A stretch of DNA of 64,000 nucleotides from Corallococcus caeni (GTDB lineage: Bacteria; Myxococcota; Myxococcia; Myxococcales; Myxococcaceae). Location of the stretch: assembly GCF_036245865.1 (NCBI RefSeq), contig NZ_BTTW01000001.1:186001-250000 (forward strand), read 5' to 3'. Positions 18,961 through 28,224 of the stretch are shown piece by piece. Numbering within the stretch: position 1 is the stretch's first letter; the number at the start of each line of letters is the position of its first letter. The translations under genes were made by a program, and so were the position numbers. A model generated the notes under the pieces. It did not search any database and was not told the origin of the DNA. It saw nothing but the letters and a program-made list of their open reading frames with translations.

Positions 18961-20844
18961 TCAGCGGCCGCGGGGCGCGCGGAACTCCTGCGTCACGGCG
19001 CCGTTGGCGGGGACGACGACGGTGAACGTCTTCTCACCGGACGGGTGCCGGAAGGTCAGCGTGTAGGTGCCGGCCGGAAGCTTGTAGGTCGCGCGGCCCT
19101 GCACGTCCCCGAGCCGCTTCCCGCTCAGGAAGACGGTGGCGTACGGGTTGGCCTTCACCTGGAGCGAGCCCATGGCCTTCGCCGGGTCCGCGGCGGGCAG
19201 CGCCGTGGCGGTGTCCGCCGCCGGGGTCGTGGCGGGGGCGGCAGGTCCGGTGGCCGGAGGCGAAGCGAGGGCGGCTTCGCGGCGCTGCCCTTCGAGCTCC
19301 GCGTCGATGGCGTCGGTGGCCGGGGGCACCGTGGCGGTGGCCGGAGGCGGGGTCGTCACCGGGGCGCTGGCCTGGGGTGCGGGCGGGCTCCCCTGCCCCG
19401 CGTCCCGGGCGCCGGAATGGGAGCGGGCCACGGCGAGGACGCCCATGACGCCCGCGAGCCCCACCGCGGCGGCCCCGGCCCACAGGGCGCGCTTGCGGTT
19501 CGGCGCGACGGCAGGCCCGGGTTCGGTGGCGGAGACGGTCTCGACTTCGCGGTCGCCGGCGCCGTCGTGGGATGGGGAGGCCAGCACGGCGGGGACCTCG
19601 CGGGACCCGGCGCGCCTGCCCTGGGGCGCGAGCGGCGCCTCCCTTCCCAGCGACTGCGGCGGCATCCGCGGCGTGGGCTGGGGGGGACGTCCGTTCGCGG
19701 CGTCGGCGGCGCGGTCGTCATGCGACAGCACCAGCGTCGTCCCATGGCGGTCCTCGTCCGGCGAGCCGCTCCGCTTCGCGCCCGAGGCGTGTTCCCGCGA
19801 CGGCATCACCGCCGTGGGCTCGCGGGGCGGCGGCTCGGCGCCGGGCTGCGGCAGCGCGCCGTCCTCCAGCGCCGTCCGCTCCGGGAGCGCGGGCAGCGCC
19901 TGGTTGCTGGCCGCGACGGGGAACAGCCTCCGGACGAACGCGCCCACGTCGGTGTCATCGACGGAGCGGGCGTGGTTCAGCACGCACTGGGCCAGCGCGC
20001 GCTCCAGCTCTCCCGCCGTCTGGAAGCGCTTCGACAGGTCGCGCTCCAGCGCGCGGCAGATGACGGCGTCCAGGTCCGGCGGCACGTCCGGGTTGAGCCG
20101 CGCGGGCGGCACGATGGTGCTCTCCTGCACCGCGCGCAGGACGGCGATCTCCGAGTCGCCCTGGAACAGCCGCCCGCCCGTGAGCAGCTCCCACAGCACC
20201 ACGCCCAGCGCGAACACGTCGGTGCGCACGTCCACGCTCTCGCCCCGGGCCTGTTCGGGGGACATGTACGCGAACTTGCCCTTGAGCACGCCGGGGTTCG
20301 TGAGCTTGTTGCCCGCCTTCGCGATGCCGAAGTCGGTGAGCTTCACCGCGCCGTCGTAGGACACGAGCACGTTGTGGGGCGTGACGTCCCGGTGCACCAG
20401 GTTGAGCAGCTCGCCGTTCACCCGCAGGCGGTGGGCGTAGTGCAGCCCGCGCGCGACCTCCGCGCCGATGTGCGCCACCAGCACGGGCGGCATCGGCGTC
20501 ATCGCCTCCTTGCTCCGCTTGCGCAGCTCCCACAGCGAGCAGCCGCGCACGTACTCCATCGCCAGGTAGTAGGTGTCCTCGTGCTTGTCGAAGTCGAAGA
20601 TCTGCACCACGTTGGCGTGGTTGAGCCGCGAGGCCAGCCGCGCCTCCGCGATGAACATCTGCACGAAGTCCGGGTCGCTCGCGAGGAACGCCCGCACGCG
20701 CTTGATGACGACCTCCTTCTCGAAGCCCTCCGGCCCGCGCGCGGTGCACAGGAAGATTTCGGCCATGCCCCCTTCGGCGAGCTTGCGGCGCACGACGTAC
20801 TTGCCGACGTGGGTTCCTGCCTCGAGCGTCACGGAAGGATCCAA
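18961..20844 (-). CDS. Ser/Thr protein kinase with PEGA-like C-terminal domain
   Basis: This is a 627-residue Hanks-type kinase. It has a Gly-rich loop (LAEGGMAEI), the ATP-binding Lys48 (VVIKRV), the catalytic HRD at 151-153 ([13 protein letters not shown]) and DFG at 171-173, all intact. A Pro/Arg/Ala-rich juxtamembrane segment leads to one membrane helix ([20 protein letters not shown], near 465-485). The last 70 residues form a PEGA-like beta domain ([19 protein letters not shown]...). It therefore likely senses envelope signals outside and phosphorylates inside. It starts eight bases after the stop of the next kinase, so the two form an operon. Confidence 0.9.
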   Translation of the reverse strand: MDPSVTLEAGTHVGKYVVRRKLAEGGMAEIFLCTARGPEGFEKEVVIKRVRAFLASDPDFVQMFIAEARLASRLNHANVVQIFDFDKHEDTYYLAMEYVRGCSLWELRKRSKEAMTPMPPVLVAHIGAEVARGLHYAHRLRVNGELLNLVHRDVTPHNVLVSYDGAVKLTDFGIAKAGNKLTNPGVLKGKFAYMSPEQARGESVDVRTDVFALGVVLWELLTGGRLFQGDSEIAVLRAVQESTIVPPARLNPDVPPDLDAVICRALERDLSKRFQTAGELERALAQCVLNHARSVDDTDVGAFVRRLFPVAASNQALPALPERTALEDGALPQPGAEPPPREPTAVMPSREHASGAKRSGSPDEDRHGTTLVLSHDDRAADAANGRPPQPTPRMPPQSLGREAPLAPQGRRAGSREVPAVLASPSHDGAGDREVETVSATEPGPAVAPNRKRALWAGAAAVGLAGVMGVLAVARSHSGARDAGQGSPPAPQASAPVTTPPPATATVPPATDAIDAELEGQRREAALASPPATGPAAPATTPAADTATALPAADPAKAMGSLQVKANPYATVFLSGKRLGDVQGRATYKLPAGTYTLTFRHPSGEKTFTVVVPANGAVTQEFRAPRGR

Positions 20845-20852
20845 GGCCGCGC

Positions 20853-23651
20853 CTACTCGAACTTGACCGTCACCACGTTGAGGTCGATGGGGCGCACCTC
20901 GATGCGGCGGCTGAGGGTGCGCTTCAGCTCGGAGTTGGTGAACTTGCAGTCATACGAACCCACGTGCATCTCCACCGGCTGGAACGGCGTCTCGCCCAGC
21001 TTGCGTCCGTTGCACGTCACCTCCGCCCACGGCGTCACCACGAAGCTCACGGACGCGGCTCGATCCGCGGCGCGAGCGGGCTCACGCACCTCCGCGGCGG
21101 GCACCACCGTGGTCGCGGTCGCTTTCACCACCGGCGCGGGAGCCTGGGCGCGAGCGGTCTGCTGGGCCTGCTTCGCGTCGGGGGCCGCGGCGTCCGGCGC
21201 GCGGGGAGCGGCCACGCCGGAGGGGCCCACGCCAGGCTCCGGCGTCGTTGGTGCCGGCGGCTCCGTGGCGGGCGGCTCCGTGGCGGGCTTTCCGGACGAC
21301 TGCATGGGCACGAGCTTCAGCGGTCCCACGTCGAGCCGACCGGACGGCGGGATGACGATCTGCGTGCGCAGCTCGCGGTAGCCCTCCTTCACGAGCACGA
21401 CCCAGTAGCGGCCGGGCTTCACCGTGGGCAGCGTCAGGGGCGTGCGCTCCGGGAGCACGCGGTCCTCGAACACGACGCGCGCGCCGACGGGGTCGGACTC
21501 CACGCGCACGCCGCTCGCGCCAGGCCCCAGGCTCCAGACGATGCCGACGCCCACCAGGAGCGCGACGAGCAGGATGGCGCCATACAGGAGCACGCGGCGC
21601 TTCGGCGGCTCCACCGCGGACTGCTCGGTGACCGTGCCGGTGCGGGCCGGCGGCGCCCAGGCGTTCGGCACGGGCGCGCGGGACACGGAGCGCGGCGCGG
21701 TGGACGCGGTCATCTCCTCGATGGTCGCGTGGGGCGCGGGCACCGGGAGCCGGTGGCCGCGGTGCTCGCCGGACGGGGTGGACATGCCCGTGCGGAAGCC
21801 GGGGATCTCCGAGCGCGGCACGGCGCGCATGTCCTGCGTGGGGCCTTCGTCCACGTCCGCGCGGGAGACGGCGCGCATGTCCAGGGTCGAGTCGTCCTCG
21901 TCCTCCCGGGCCTGCGCCGCCAGCAGGCGCTGATCCAACGTGGGCGCGTCCTCCTCCACCTGGAAGCCGCCGGACAGCTTGCCCTGCGTGTCCACCATCG
22001 CGAGCGTGGGCGCGTCCTCCTCCACCTGGAAGCCGCCGGACAGCTTGCCCTGCGTGTCCACCATCGCGAGCGTGGGACCGTCCTCCTCCTCCGTCACCGT
22101 CGGGAGGGAGGGCTCCTCCAGACGGACCGGACGGATGCTCCGCGAGGGCGGTGACTCCAGCGCCCGCCGGGCCCCCGTCCCTCGTGGCTCCGGCCGGGCG
22201 TCGGCGGCGCGGGCATCGGAGCGGGGGTCGACGTTGCGGATTTCAGAGCGGGGCTCCGGCCGGGCGTCGACGGCGCGAGCATCGGCGCGGGGGTCGACGT
22301 TGCGGACTTCAGAGCGGGGCTCCGGCCGGGTGTCGACGTTGCGTCCGTCCGCGTGCGCCTCCGGGTGACGGCCTTCACCGCGTGCCTCCGCGCGAACGGC
22401 ACCGCGTCCATCGGGCCGCGAATCGCCACGGGGCTCCGCGTTGCGCGCGTCCACCCGCGCCTCCGCGTTGCGGCCCTCGGGACGGGTGTCCGGCCCACGG
22501 CTCTCCGAGCGCCCGCCCTCCGCCTCCGCGTCCTCGCGGCGCGCCTCCACCTTCCCACTGGGACGGTTCGCCCGGGGCGGACGCAGCGTCGTGGTGGGCT
22601 CGTTCTCCGTGCGGCCATGGGGCGTCGCCGGCCGCATCACCGAACGGCGCGGCGCGGGCGACGGCGGCGCGGCACCGGCCTCGTCGTCCGTCACCTGCAC
22701 CTCACCGGAGCGCGCCTCCTCCGACAGCCGGTCCGCGAACAGCTCTCGCATGTACGCGGCCAGGTCCGCCGTCGTGCCGCACGGCTGCGGCTGCGACGCG
22801 AGCCACCCCTCCAGCGCCCGCTGCAACTCCTGCGCGTGCTGGTAGCGCGCGTCCGGCTCCTTCGCGAGCGCCTTGAGCACGATGGCGTCCAGTTCCACCG
22901 GCACCCGGGGCGCCACCTGCGACGGCACCGGCACGTGGCACTCCGCCACCGCCGACAGCGTCAGCATGTCGCTGGGACGCTTGAACAGCCGTCCCCCCGT
23001 CAAGAGCTCATGCAGCACGACGCCCAGCGCGAACACGTCCGAGCGCCGGTCCACGCGCTGCCCCGCGGCCTGCTCCGGCGACATGTACGAGTACTTGCCC
23101 TTGAGCACCCCGGAGCGCGTCACGGTGGCCTGATCCGCCGCCTTCGCGATGCCGAAGTCCACCACCTTCACGCCGCCGTCGAACGTCACCAGGATGTTCT
23201 GCGGCGACACGTCCCGGTGCACGATGTCCAGCGGGCGCCCCGTCGCGTCCGTCTTCTTGTGCGCGTAGTCCAGCCCCGCGCAGGCTTCCAAGAGGATGCG
23301 GCACACCAGCGGAACCGGCAGCGGACGCCCCGCCGTCTCCGAGCGCTTCCAGAGCCGGCGCGCGTCCACGCCATGGATGTACTCCATGGCGATGAAGAAC
23401 GTGTCCCCCTCCGCCCCCAGGTCGTAGATCTGCACCACGTTGGGGTGCGCCAGCCGGGCCGCGATCCGCGCCTCGTCCAGGAACATCCGGACGAACTCGT
23501 CGTTCTCCGACAGGTGCGGGAGGATCCGCTTGAGCACCAGCAGCTTGTCCGGAGCATCCGAACCCGGCCGGCGCGCGAGGTAGATCTGCGCCATGCCGCC
23601 CGTGGCGAGGCGCTTCAGGAGCTGGTAGCTGCCGTAGGTTTCGATGGACAC
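20853..23651 (-). CDS. Ser/Thr protein kinase with repeat-rich linker and PEGA-like domains
   Basis: This is a 932-residue Hanks-type kinase. Residues 8-270 hold the kinase domain, with Lys41 (LLVLKRIL), HRD at 145-147 (IVHRDVSPQNILV) and VVDFGIAKA. The long linker holds two families of 22-residue repeats, one Arg/Asp/Pro-rich (RPEPRSE.RNVDPR.DAR) and one acidic (VEEDAPTLAMVDTQGKLSGG). A membrane helix (VLLYGAILLVALLVGVGIV) follows, then two PEGA-like beta domains. I start at GTG 23651: an upstream in-frame TTG at 23678 would overlap the -10 box of the promoter at 23678-23706. No clear ribosome site is seen. It lies upstream of, and is probably co-transcribed with, the second kinase. Confidence 0.87.
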   Translation of the reverse strand: MSIETYGSYQLLKRLATGGMAQIYLARRPGSDAPDKLLVLKRILPHLSENDEFVRMFLDEARIAARLAHPNVVQIYDLGAEGDTFFIAMEYIHGVDARRLWKRSETAGRPLPVPLVCRILLEACAGLDYAHKKTDATGRPLDIVHRDVSPQNILVTFDGGVKVVDFGIAKAADQATVTRSGVLKGKYSYMSPEQAAGQRVDRRSDVFALGVVLHELLTGGRLFKRPSDMLTLSAVAECHVPVPSQVAPRVPVELDAIVLKALAKEPDARYQHAQELQRALEGWLASQPQPCGTTADLAAYMRELFADRLSEEARSGEVQVTDDEAGAAPPSPAPRRSVMRPATPHGRTENEPTTTLRPPRANRPSGKVEARREDAEAEGGRSESRGPDTRPEGRNAEARVDARNAEPRGDSRPDGRGAVRAEARGEGRHPEAHADGRNVDTRPEPRSEVRNVDPRADARAVDARPEPRSEIRNVDPRSDARAADARPEPRGTGARRALESPPSRSIRPVRLEEPSLPTVTEEEDGPTLAMVDTQGKLSGGFQVEEDAPTLAMVDTQGKLSGGFQVEEDAPTLDQRLLAAQAREDEDDSTLDMRAVSRADVDEGPTQDMRAVPRSEIPGFRTGMSTPSGEHRGHRLPVPAPHATIEEMTASTAPRSVSRAPVPNAWAPPARTGTVTEQSAVEPPKRRVLLYGAILLVALLVGVGIVWSLGPGASGVRVESDPVGARVVFEDRVLPERTPLTLPTVKPGRYWVVLVKEGYRELRTQIVIPPSGRLDVGPLKLVPMQSSGKPATEPPATEPPAPTTPEPGVGPSGVAAPRAPDAAAPDAKQAQQTARAQAPAPVVKATATTVVPAAEVREPARAADRAASVSFVVTPWAEVTCNGRKLGETPFQPVEMHVGSYDCKFTNSELKRTLSRRIEVRPIDLNVVTVKFE
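21941..22072 (-). repeat. Two tandem 66-bp coding repeats
   Basis: Units 21941-22006 and 22007-22072 are identical as far as I can read, and a partial third follows. Each encodes 22 residues (core VEEDAPTLAMVDTQGKLSGG) in the kinase linker. Identity at the DNA level means the duplication is recent or kept uniform. Confidence 0.85.
22186..22344 (-). repeat. Second 66-bp coding repeat family
   Basis: Units begin at 22186, 22252 and 22318 (the third is partial), also with a period of 66 bp. They encode Arg/Asp/Pro-rich 22-residue units (RPEPRSE.RNVDPR.DAR). Copies differ at a few bases, and looser versions continue to about 22480. Confidence 0.75.
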
Positions 23652-23677
23652 GGCCGGACGCGTGGAGGCGGGCCCCA

Positions 23678-23706
23678 AGCGTAAGCGGCCGGGCCAGGGG
23701 AATCAA
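23678..23706 (-). promoter_or_regulatory. Candidate promoter of the two-kinase operon
   Basis: TTGATT (23706-23701) and TACGCT (23683-23678) are 17 bases apart on the minus strand, 27 bases before the GTG at 23651. If correct, the TTG at 23678 cannot be the kinase start because it overlaps the -10 box. Confidence 0.4.
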
Positions 23707-23754
23707 ACATCGAATCCCCTTGGGGTTTTTCCCGGTTCCACCGTCCGTGCGCCC

Positions 23755-24090
23755 CTAGCGGCGGACGGCCCGGACCTCGCGCGTCTCCCGCATCAGCGCT
23801 TCCAGCTCATCCAGGTGCCGCTTGAGCACCGGCATCAGCACCGGCGCCACGTCCACCCGGTCGAACAGGTCCAGCACCCGGTCCACCTTGCGCTCGATCT
23901 CCTGCGCCCTCACGGTGCTGATGCGCTTGAGCAGCAGGTCCGCGCCCGCTTCCATCAGCACCCGCGCCACCGCGTTGCGGTCCGCCAGCGGCTCCTGCTT
24001 GCGCTGGCCCTCTCCACGGATGACCCGCAGTCCCGGCGCACCGGCGCGCGGAGAGGACTTCATGGGCTCATCAGGGGTCCAGGTGCTCAC
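23755..24090 (-). CDS. Small helical protein, unknown function
   Basis: I do not recognise this 111-residue protein. It has a short charged N-terminus and then an uninterrupted helical, Leu/Arg/Glu-rich stretch (RNAVARVLMEAGADLLLKRI, IERKVDRVLDLFDRVDVAPV, LKRHLDELEALMRETREV) that could form a coiled coil. It has no signal peptide, membrane helix or Cys pairs. I choose GTG 24090 because GGAGG lies four bases upstream; ATG 24066 is a shorter alternative, and the longer frame to 24207 has poor codon use. It lies about 100 bp upstream of the two-kinase operon on the same strand but ahead of that operon's own candidate promoter. Confidence 0.6.
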   Translation of the reverse strand: MSTWTPDEPMKSSPRAGAPGLRVIRGEGQRKQEPLADRNAVARVLMEAGADLLLKRISTVRAQEIERKVDRVLDLFDRVDVAPVLMPVLKRHLDELEALMRETREVRAVRR

Positions 24091-24268
24091 AGCGCCTCCA
24101 GGGCAACAGCGTGCAGACGCTCCGCAGGGTACACACCGAGGGAGCGCCTCCAATTTTCTGGTCATCCGCACAGGCAGATGCAGTGCTGTAGCACCGGGGT
24201 CTGACACCCCCGTTCGGGGCCGGATGGCCGGCCCGTCACGGGGTCCACACCCACAGCTCCTCCACCGT

Positions 24269-27223
24269 TCAGTCGTTGGCGCAGGCGCGGCGGTAGGTGA
24301 TGGCCACCTTGGAGCCCGGCGGCGGCACCGTGGTGAACACCACGCTGTTGGACGCCGCGTCGTAGCTCCACCCGCTGGTGGTCGTGGTGCCGTTGACGGT
24401 CACCACCACCGTGCCCGCGTCGGGCTCCTCGCTCAGCGGGAAGCGGTCCTGCGCGCTGAACGCCTTGCTGGCCACCTGCTTGAGGAGCGGCGCGTAGTCC
24501 CCCGCGCAGACGTTGAGGACCTCGCCACCCGTCTGGGCCGCCGCGTCCGCGTACCGGGTGCCGGTGCCGCCCGCCGTGGCGCAGGACGTCTTCGTGGGCG
24601 CGATGGCGAAGAACGTGGCCCGCTGCGGCTGGTTCTCCCCCTTGCGCTGCTGCGCCCACTGCACGTACGTGGAGACCGCGTCCGGCGAGTGGTCGTCCTC
24701 GTCGCCCACGAACACCACCACCAGCGCCGCGGAGTCGCGCAGGAAGCCCGCGTTGCCGTCGTTGGCCAGCGCCGTGCGCGGATCATCCGCGTTGTTCACC
24801 AGCGGCGAGGTGAGCGCGCGGCGCATCGCCTCGAAGCCCTGCTCCACCTGGGCGCACTGGCCCACCTGCACGTTCTGCTGGAGCACCTGCGTCACGTTGG
24901 GCGTGCCCAGCGTGAGGATGCGCTGACGGCTGTTGTCCGCCGGGAAGAAGCGGCCGGCCTCGCCGCCCAGCGCGCCGCCCGGGCACGCGCCGGACACCGC
25001 GGAGATGCCCGTCGTCGTCACCGCCATGTTCACGTCCACCGCCTTGTTGCGCGCGGCGTCCACGAAGGCGGGAATGGCGGCCACCAGCTTCGGGTGCTCC
25101 TCCACCATGGAGGCCGTGTTGTCCACGACGAACAGCACGTCCACCTTGCTCACGTCCTGCTGCACGAAGGTGTCCGTCTTGTCCGTCTTCTTCGACGACT
25201 CACCGATGAGCGGCACCATCAGCGGGATGGGCAGGTCGCTGGAGTCCACGTAGAGCGGCGACAGGTTCATGCCCGTCACCTGCGCCAGGTAGTCCACGCC
25301 CACCGTGAAGGACTCGCCCGGCGCAAGCTGGAACGCGGGCGGCGCCGGGTGGTCCAGCAGCTCGAACTCCGTGTCCGTCGTGCCCGGCCCGATGAAGACG
25401 TTGGACACCGTGATGGGCGTGGTGCACGCGTTGAGGTAGTTCACCTCGCGCGGCGCGGGGCGGCAGTCCTTGCGGCCCAGGCCGAAGTCCAGGTACCAGG
25501 GCGACGCCACCAGGCACGTCTCCTGCGAGTTCGCCAAGAGCGGCACCTGCCGCACCGGCGTCACCGGGTTGTACTGCTCCACCTGCAACTCCCCCGTGAA
25601 GCCGCCACCGGTGAAGGGCGCCTGGAAGGCCACCTGGAAGCTGAACCAGTCCCCCGGGTAGATGATGCCGCCGAAGAGCTCCCCGCCGGGCATCTTGAAC
25701 ACGCCGCCGCCGTCGTTGGCGATGCGGATGTTCTTCACGGGGCACAGGTCCGTGCCCTTGTTCTCCAGCTTCACGCCCAGCACCGCGCCGCGGCCCGGAG
25801 GAATCGTGCCGAAGTCCACCAGCAGCGGAGTCACGGTCAAATCACACGGCGCGTGCGCCTTCGCGCGGCCGAAGAAGTCCAGCTGCACGGTGGCCGCGGA
25901 GAACGCGCTCGTGGTCATCACCAGCGCGCCGGACGCGCTGCCCTCGCGCGTGGGCTCGTAGAAGACCTCCAGGTTCAGCTCGCCGTTGGCCGGCAGGGTG
26001 AACGGCAGCGCGATGGGCTTGTGGTTGAACTGGAGCTGGGCGCCGCTTGCGTCCGGCGTCCAGTCCAGCGTGTTGATGGTGAGCGGCCCGGCGTTGTCCG
26101 TGCCGCAGTTCTTCACGTTCACCACCACGCGCACCTTGGAGCCCAGCGGCTGCTCGCCGAAGTCGTACGTCAGCGGCGACACGCACAGCTCCGACGCGCC
26201 GCCGAAGCCGCGCAGCGGCACGGGCAGCGTGGGGTGGCGCTTGCTCACCACGGCGTAGACGGCGCGGTCCGTCGCCGGGCCCATGTGGCCGGGGCTGTAG
26301 CGGATCTCAAAGGCGCGCACCTCGCCGGGCTGGAGCACCAGCGGCAGGCCCGTGTTGGCCTGGCTGAAGGACGCGTCCGTGCCGTCCAGCATGAGCGACG
26401 TCACCGTCACCGGCTCCGTGCTGATGTTGCGCAGGCTGGAGGCCTTGACGGCGTCGCGGTCCACCGGCACCGCGCCGAAGTCCACCACCTCCGGCTCCGC
26501 CACCACCGCGCGGTCCAGCGCCTCCGCCGTCAGCTGCACCGGCACGTCCGCGCACCCGTTGCAGGGCGAGATGGCCAGGGCAATCTGCTTCTTGCCCACG
26601 CGCACCGGGTTGAAGGTGACGGGCAGTTCGACGCGCTCGCCCGGGTTCACCGTCAGGGGCGCCGCGACGAACTCATCCTTGTCCGCGCCCACCAGCTTGG
26701 GCGTCACCATCACCGGCAGCTCGGTGGGGTTGTCCAGCGTCACGCCCAGCGTCTTGGTGGAGTCCGCCTCGATGCGGCCGAAGTCCAGCGCGCGCGGCGT
26801 CACCCGGGCCCACGCGTCCACGCCGGCGCCGTTGAGCGGAATGCGCATCAGCGGTTCGATGCGCGTGTCCGAGCGCACCACCAGCACCGCGGGCAGCCCG
26901 CCCTGCGCCAGCGGCGCGAAGCGCACCTTCAGCGTGCACTCGCTGCCCGGCACCAGGCTGTGCGGTCCTTCATGGGTGAACTCCGCCTTGTAGGCGCCCT
27001 CCGGCCCCTCCACCCAGGCCTCGTCCACCGTGATGCGCGCGCGGCCCACGTTGCGCAGCGTCAACGTGGATTCACGAGCGTCGAAGACCGCCACCCGCGC
27101 GAAGTCGATGCCGCCCGGCGTCGCCGTCAGCCGGCCGTCCGCGAGCGACGAGCGCTCCCGGTCCGCGCAGCCCGACAACAGCCCCACCACCACCAACCCC
27201 AGCAGGCCCCAGCGCCCCGTCAT
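24269..27223 (-). CDS. Choice-of-anchor (ASPM/SPD-2/Hydin-like) lipoprotein with VWA domain
   Basis: This is a 984-residue lipoprotein starting MTGRWGLLGLVVVGLLSGCA, with the lipobox LLSGC. Residues 25-690 consist of repeated immunoglobulin-like ASPM-SPD-2-Hydin units, seen as recurring VDFGxVPxG and LTLRNVG-type strands (for example PEVVDFGAVPVDRDA, LLVDFGTIPPGRGAV). The last 280 residues hold a von Willebrand A-like domain beginning VDVLFVVDNTASMVEE. Its MIDAS is DxTxS-like (DNTAS) and it has VVVFVGDEDDHS later. It is probably a cell-surface adhesion or binding protein; the ligand is unknown. The start ATG is chosen for the signal peptide. A sigma70-like promoter lies about 95 bp upstream. 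Confidence 0.85.
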   Translation of the reverse strand: MTGRWGLLGLVVVGLLSGCADRERSSLADGRLTATPGGIDFARVAVFDARESTLTLRNVGRARITVDEAWVEGPEGAYKAEFTHEGPHSLVPGSECTLKVRFAPLAQGGLPAVLVVRSDTRIEPLMRIPLNGAGVDAWARVTPRALDFGRIEADSTKTLGVTLDNPTELPVMVTPKLVGADKDEFVAAPLTVNPGERVELPVTFNPVRVGKKQIALAISPCNGCADVPVQLTAEALDRAVVAEPEVVDFGAVPVDRDAVKASSLRNISTEPVTVTSLMLDGTDASFSQANTGLPLVLQPGEVRAFEIRYSPGHMGPATDRAVYAVVSKRHPTLPVPLRGFGGASELCVSPLTYDFGEQPLGSKVRVVVNVKNCGTDNAGPLTINTLDWTPDASGAQLQFNHKPIALPFTLPANGELNLEVFYEPTREGSASGALVMTTSAFSAATVQLDFFGRAKAHAPCDLTVTPLLVDFGTIPPGRGAVLGVKLENKGTDLCPVKNIRIANDGGGVFKMPGGELFGGIIYPGDWFSFQVAFQAPFTGGGFTGELQVEQYNPVTPVRQVPLLANSQETCLVASPWYLDFGLGRKDCRPAPREVNYLNACTTPITVSNVFIGPGTTDTEFELLDHPAPPAFQLAPGESFTVGVDYLAQVTGMNLSPLYVDSSDLPIPLMVPLIGESSKKTDKTDTFVQQDVSKVDVLFVVDNTASMVEEHPKLVAAIPAFVDAARNKAVDVNMAVTTTGISAVSGACPGGALGGEAGRFFPADNSRQRILTLGTPNVTQVLQQNVQVGQCAQVEQGFEAMRRALTSPLVNNADDPRTALANDGNAGFLRDSAALVVVFVGDEDDHSPDAVSTYVQWAQQRKGENQPQRATFFAIAPTKTSCATAGGTGTRYADAAAQTGGEVLNVCAGDYAPLLKQVASKAFSAQDRFPLSEEPDAGTVVVTVNGTTTTSGWSYDAASNSVVFTTVPPPGSKVAITYRRACAND

Positions 27224-27275
27224 GGCACCCACCCTTCCCTCCCGCCTCGCCCAAAAGCCTTGAAGCCGCGGACCT

Positions 27276-27298
27276 GGCCACACCATCCGTGTGTGGCC
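27276..27298. repeat. Inverted repeat between pssA-like gene and VWA lipoprotein
   Basis: GGCCACAC (27276-27283) and GTGTGGCC (27291-27298) form a perfect 8-bp stem with a 7-base loop. It lies 133 bp beyond the stop of the CDP-alcohol transferase gene and inside the leader of the VWA gene. There is no U-run directly after it in that direction, so it may be a weak terminator or a leader hairpin. Confidence 0.45.
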
Positions 27299-27316
27299 CT
27301 CGCGGATCAGGTGGCG

Positions 27317-27345
27317 AAGCTAGGCACCCACCCCGGGACTGCCAA
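27317..27345 (-). promoter_or_regulatory. Candidate promoter of the VWA lipoprotein gene
   Basis: TTGGCA (27345-27340) and TAGCTT (27322-27317) are 17 bases apart on the minus strand. The box set resembles the purH promoter, with a TAG-type -10. The predicted leader is near 85-90 bases and includes the hairpin at 27276-27298. Confidence 0.4.
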
Positions 27346-27430
27346 CCGCCTCACCGTGGGAAAAACAGTGGAACTGCCCTCCAGAACGTCCACTGGATGG
27401 CAACACCCCCGCCCACGACAGCGGAAGACT

Positions 27431-28084
27431 TCAGAATTTCGGAATCCGCAACGTCTTGCTGATCATCGCGCTGCCGCTGAGCACGTAGAGCAGCGCCAGC
27501 GGGTGCAGCTGGAGTGGCCCCAGGTTCCACACCCCGCCCCACAGCGCGTCACCCATGCGGCCCTGCCACGTGGCCACCGCCAGCACCATCACCAGCAAGA
27601 GGCTGGTGGGGATGGGGGTACCCTCGAAGTACTTCACCTTGCCGGTGCCGTCGGACAGCTCCGCCGAGGTGACGTTGAAGCGCGCCAGGCGGCTGATGCC
27701 GCACGCGACGAAGTAGAGGAGCGCCGCCACGTCCAGGTTGCCGCGCAGGCCCACCGCGAACGCCAGCGCCGCGGGCGCCATGCCAAAGGAGATGACGTCC
27801 GCCAGCGAGTCCAGGTCCGCGCCCAGCGGCGACTTGCGGAAGCGCCACCGCGCGATGCGGCCGTCCGCCACGTCCATCACCAGCGCCACCGGCATCAGGC
27901 AGAACGCCACCCACAGCCAGCGCGGGTTGGCCGTCGCCAGCGCCTGCATGGCCGCGAGGATGGCCCCCGCGCCGGCGAAGCCGTTGCCGAGCGTGACGAA
28001 GTCCGCCAGCACGAAGGTGCGAATCATGGAGAAGTGGCGGCGCTGGCGGCGGGCCGCGGGCGGCGACGAGGGCTCGGGCGTCAT
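27431..28084 (-). CDS. pssA: CDP-alcohol phosphatidyltransferase, PssA-like
   Basis: This is a 217-residue membrane protein of the CDP-alcohol phosphatidyltransferase family. The catalytic motif D-x2-D-G-x2-A-R-x8-G-x3-D-x3-D is complete: DVADGRIAR, then GADLDSLAD. It uses CDP-diacylglycerol and an alcohol to make a phospholipid. The N-terminal FVLADFVTLGNGFAGAGAI and the GISRLARFN segment after the motif are typical of phosphatidylserine synthases (PssA type II), which I favour; other acceptors are possible. Start is ATG 28084, preceded by GGGAG at short spacing; an in-frame GTG at 28102 is less likely. It diverges from the acylase gene, with a shared region of 140 bp. Confidence 0.85.
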   Translation of the reverse strand: MTPEPSSPPAARRQRRHFSMIRTFVLADFVTLGNGFAGAGAILAAMQALATANPRWLWVAFCLMPVALVMDVADGRIARWRFRKSPLGADLDSLADVISFGMAPAALAFAVGLRGNLDVAALLYFVACGISRLARFNVTSAELSDGTGKVKYFEGTPIPTSLLLVMVLAVATWQGRMGDALWGGVWNLGPLQLHPLALLYVLSGSAMISKTLRIPKF

Positions 28085-28185
28085 GGCTCCCGTGTAACAC
28101 ACACCGTCTTTCCGGCTTTCCCAAACCCACGACGCAATGCATCCGCACGTTCCAGCTCCGTGGAAAAGTCAAATCCCAGAAACAT

Positions 28186-28215
28186 TGACCAGCGAATCGC
28201 CACCTTCCTAGTCTC
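28186..28215 (+). promoter_or_regulatory. Promoter of the acylase gene, near-leaderless
   Basis: TTGACC (28186-28191) and TAGTCT (28210-28215) are 18 bases apart. The ATG follows only nine bases after the -10 box, so the transcript should begin within a few bases of the start codon. This agrees with the lack of a Shine-Dalgarno site before 28225. Confidence 0.55.
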
Positions 28216-28224
28216 CGGGCCGCC

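Noticed and set aside
21941-22344. Regular 66-bp repeats considered as a CRISPR-like array
   Set aside because: The repeats are in frame, directly adjacent without spacers, and encode the linker of a kinase.
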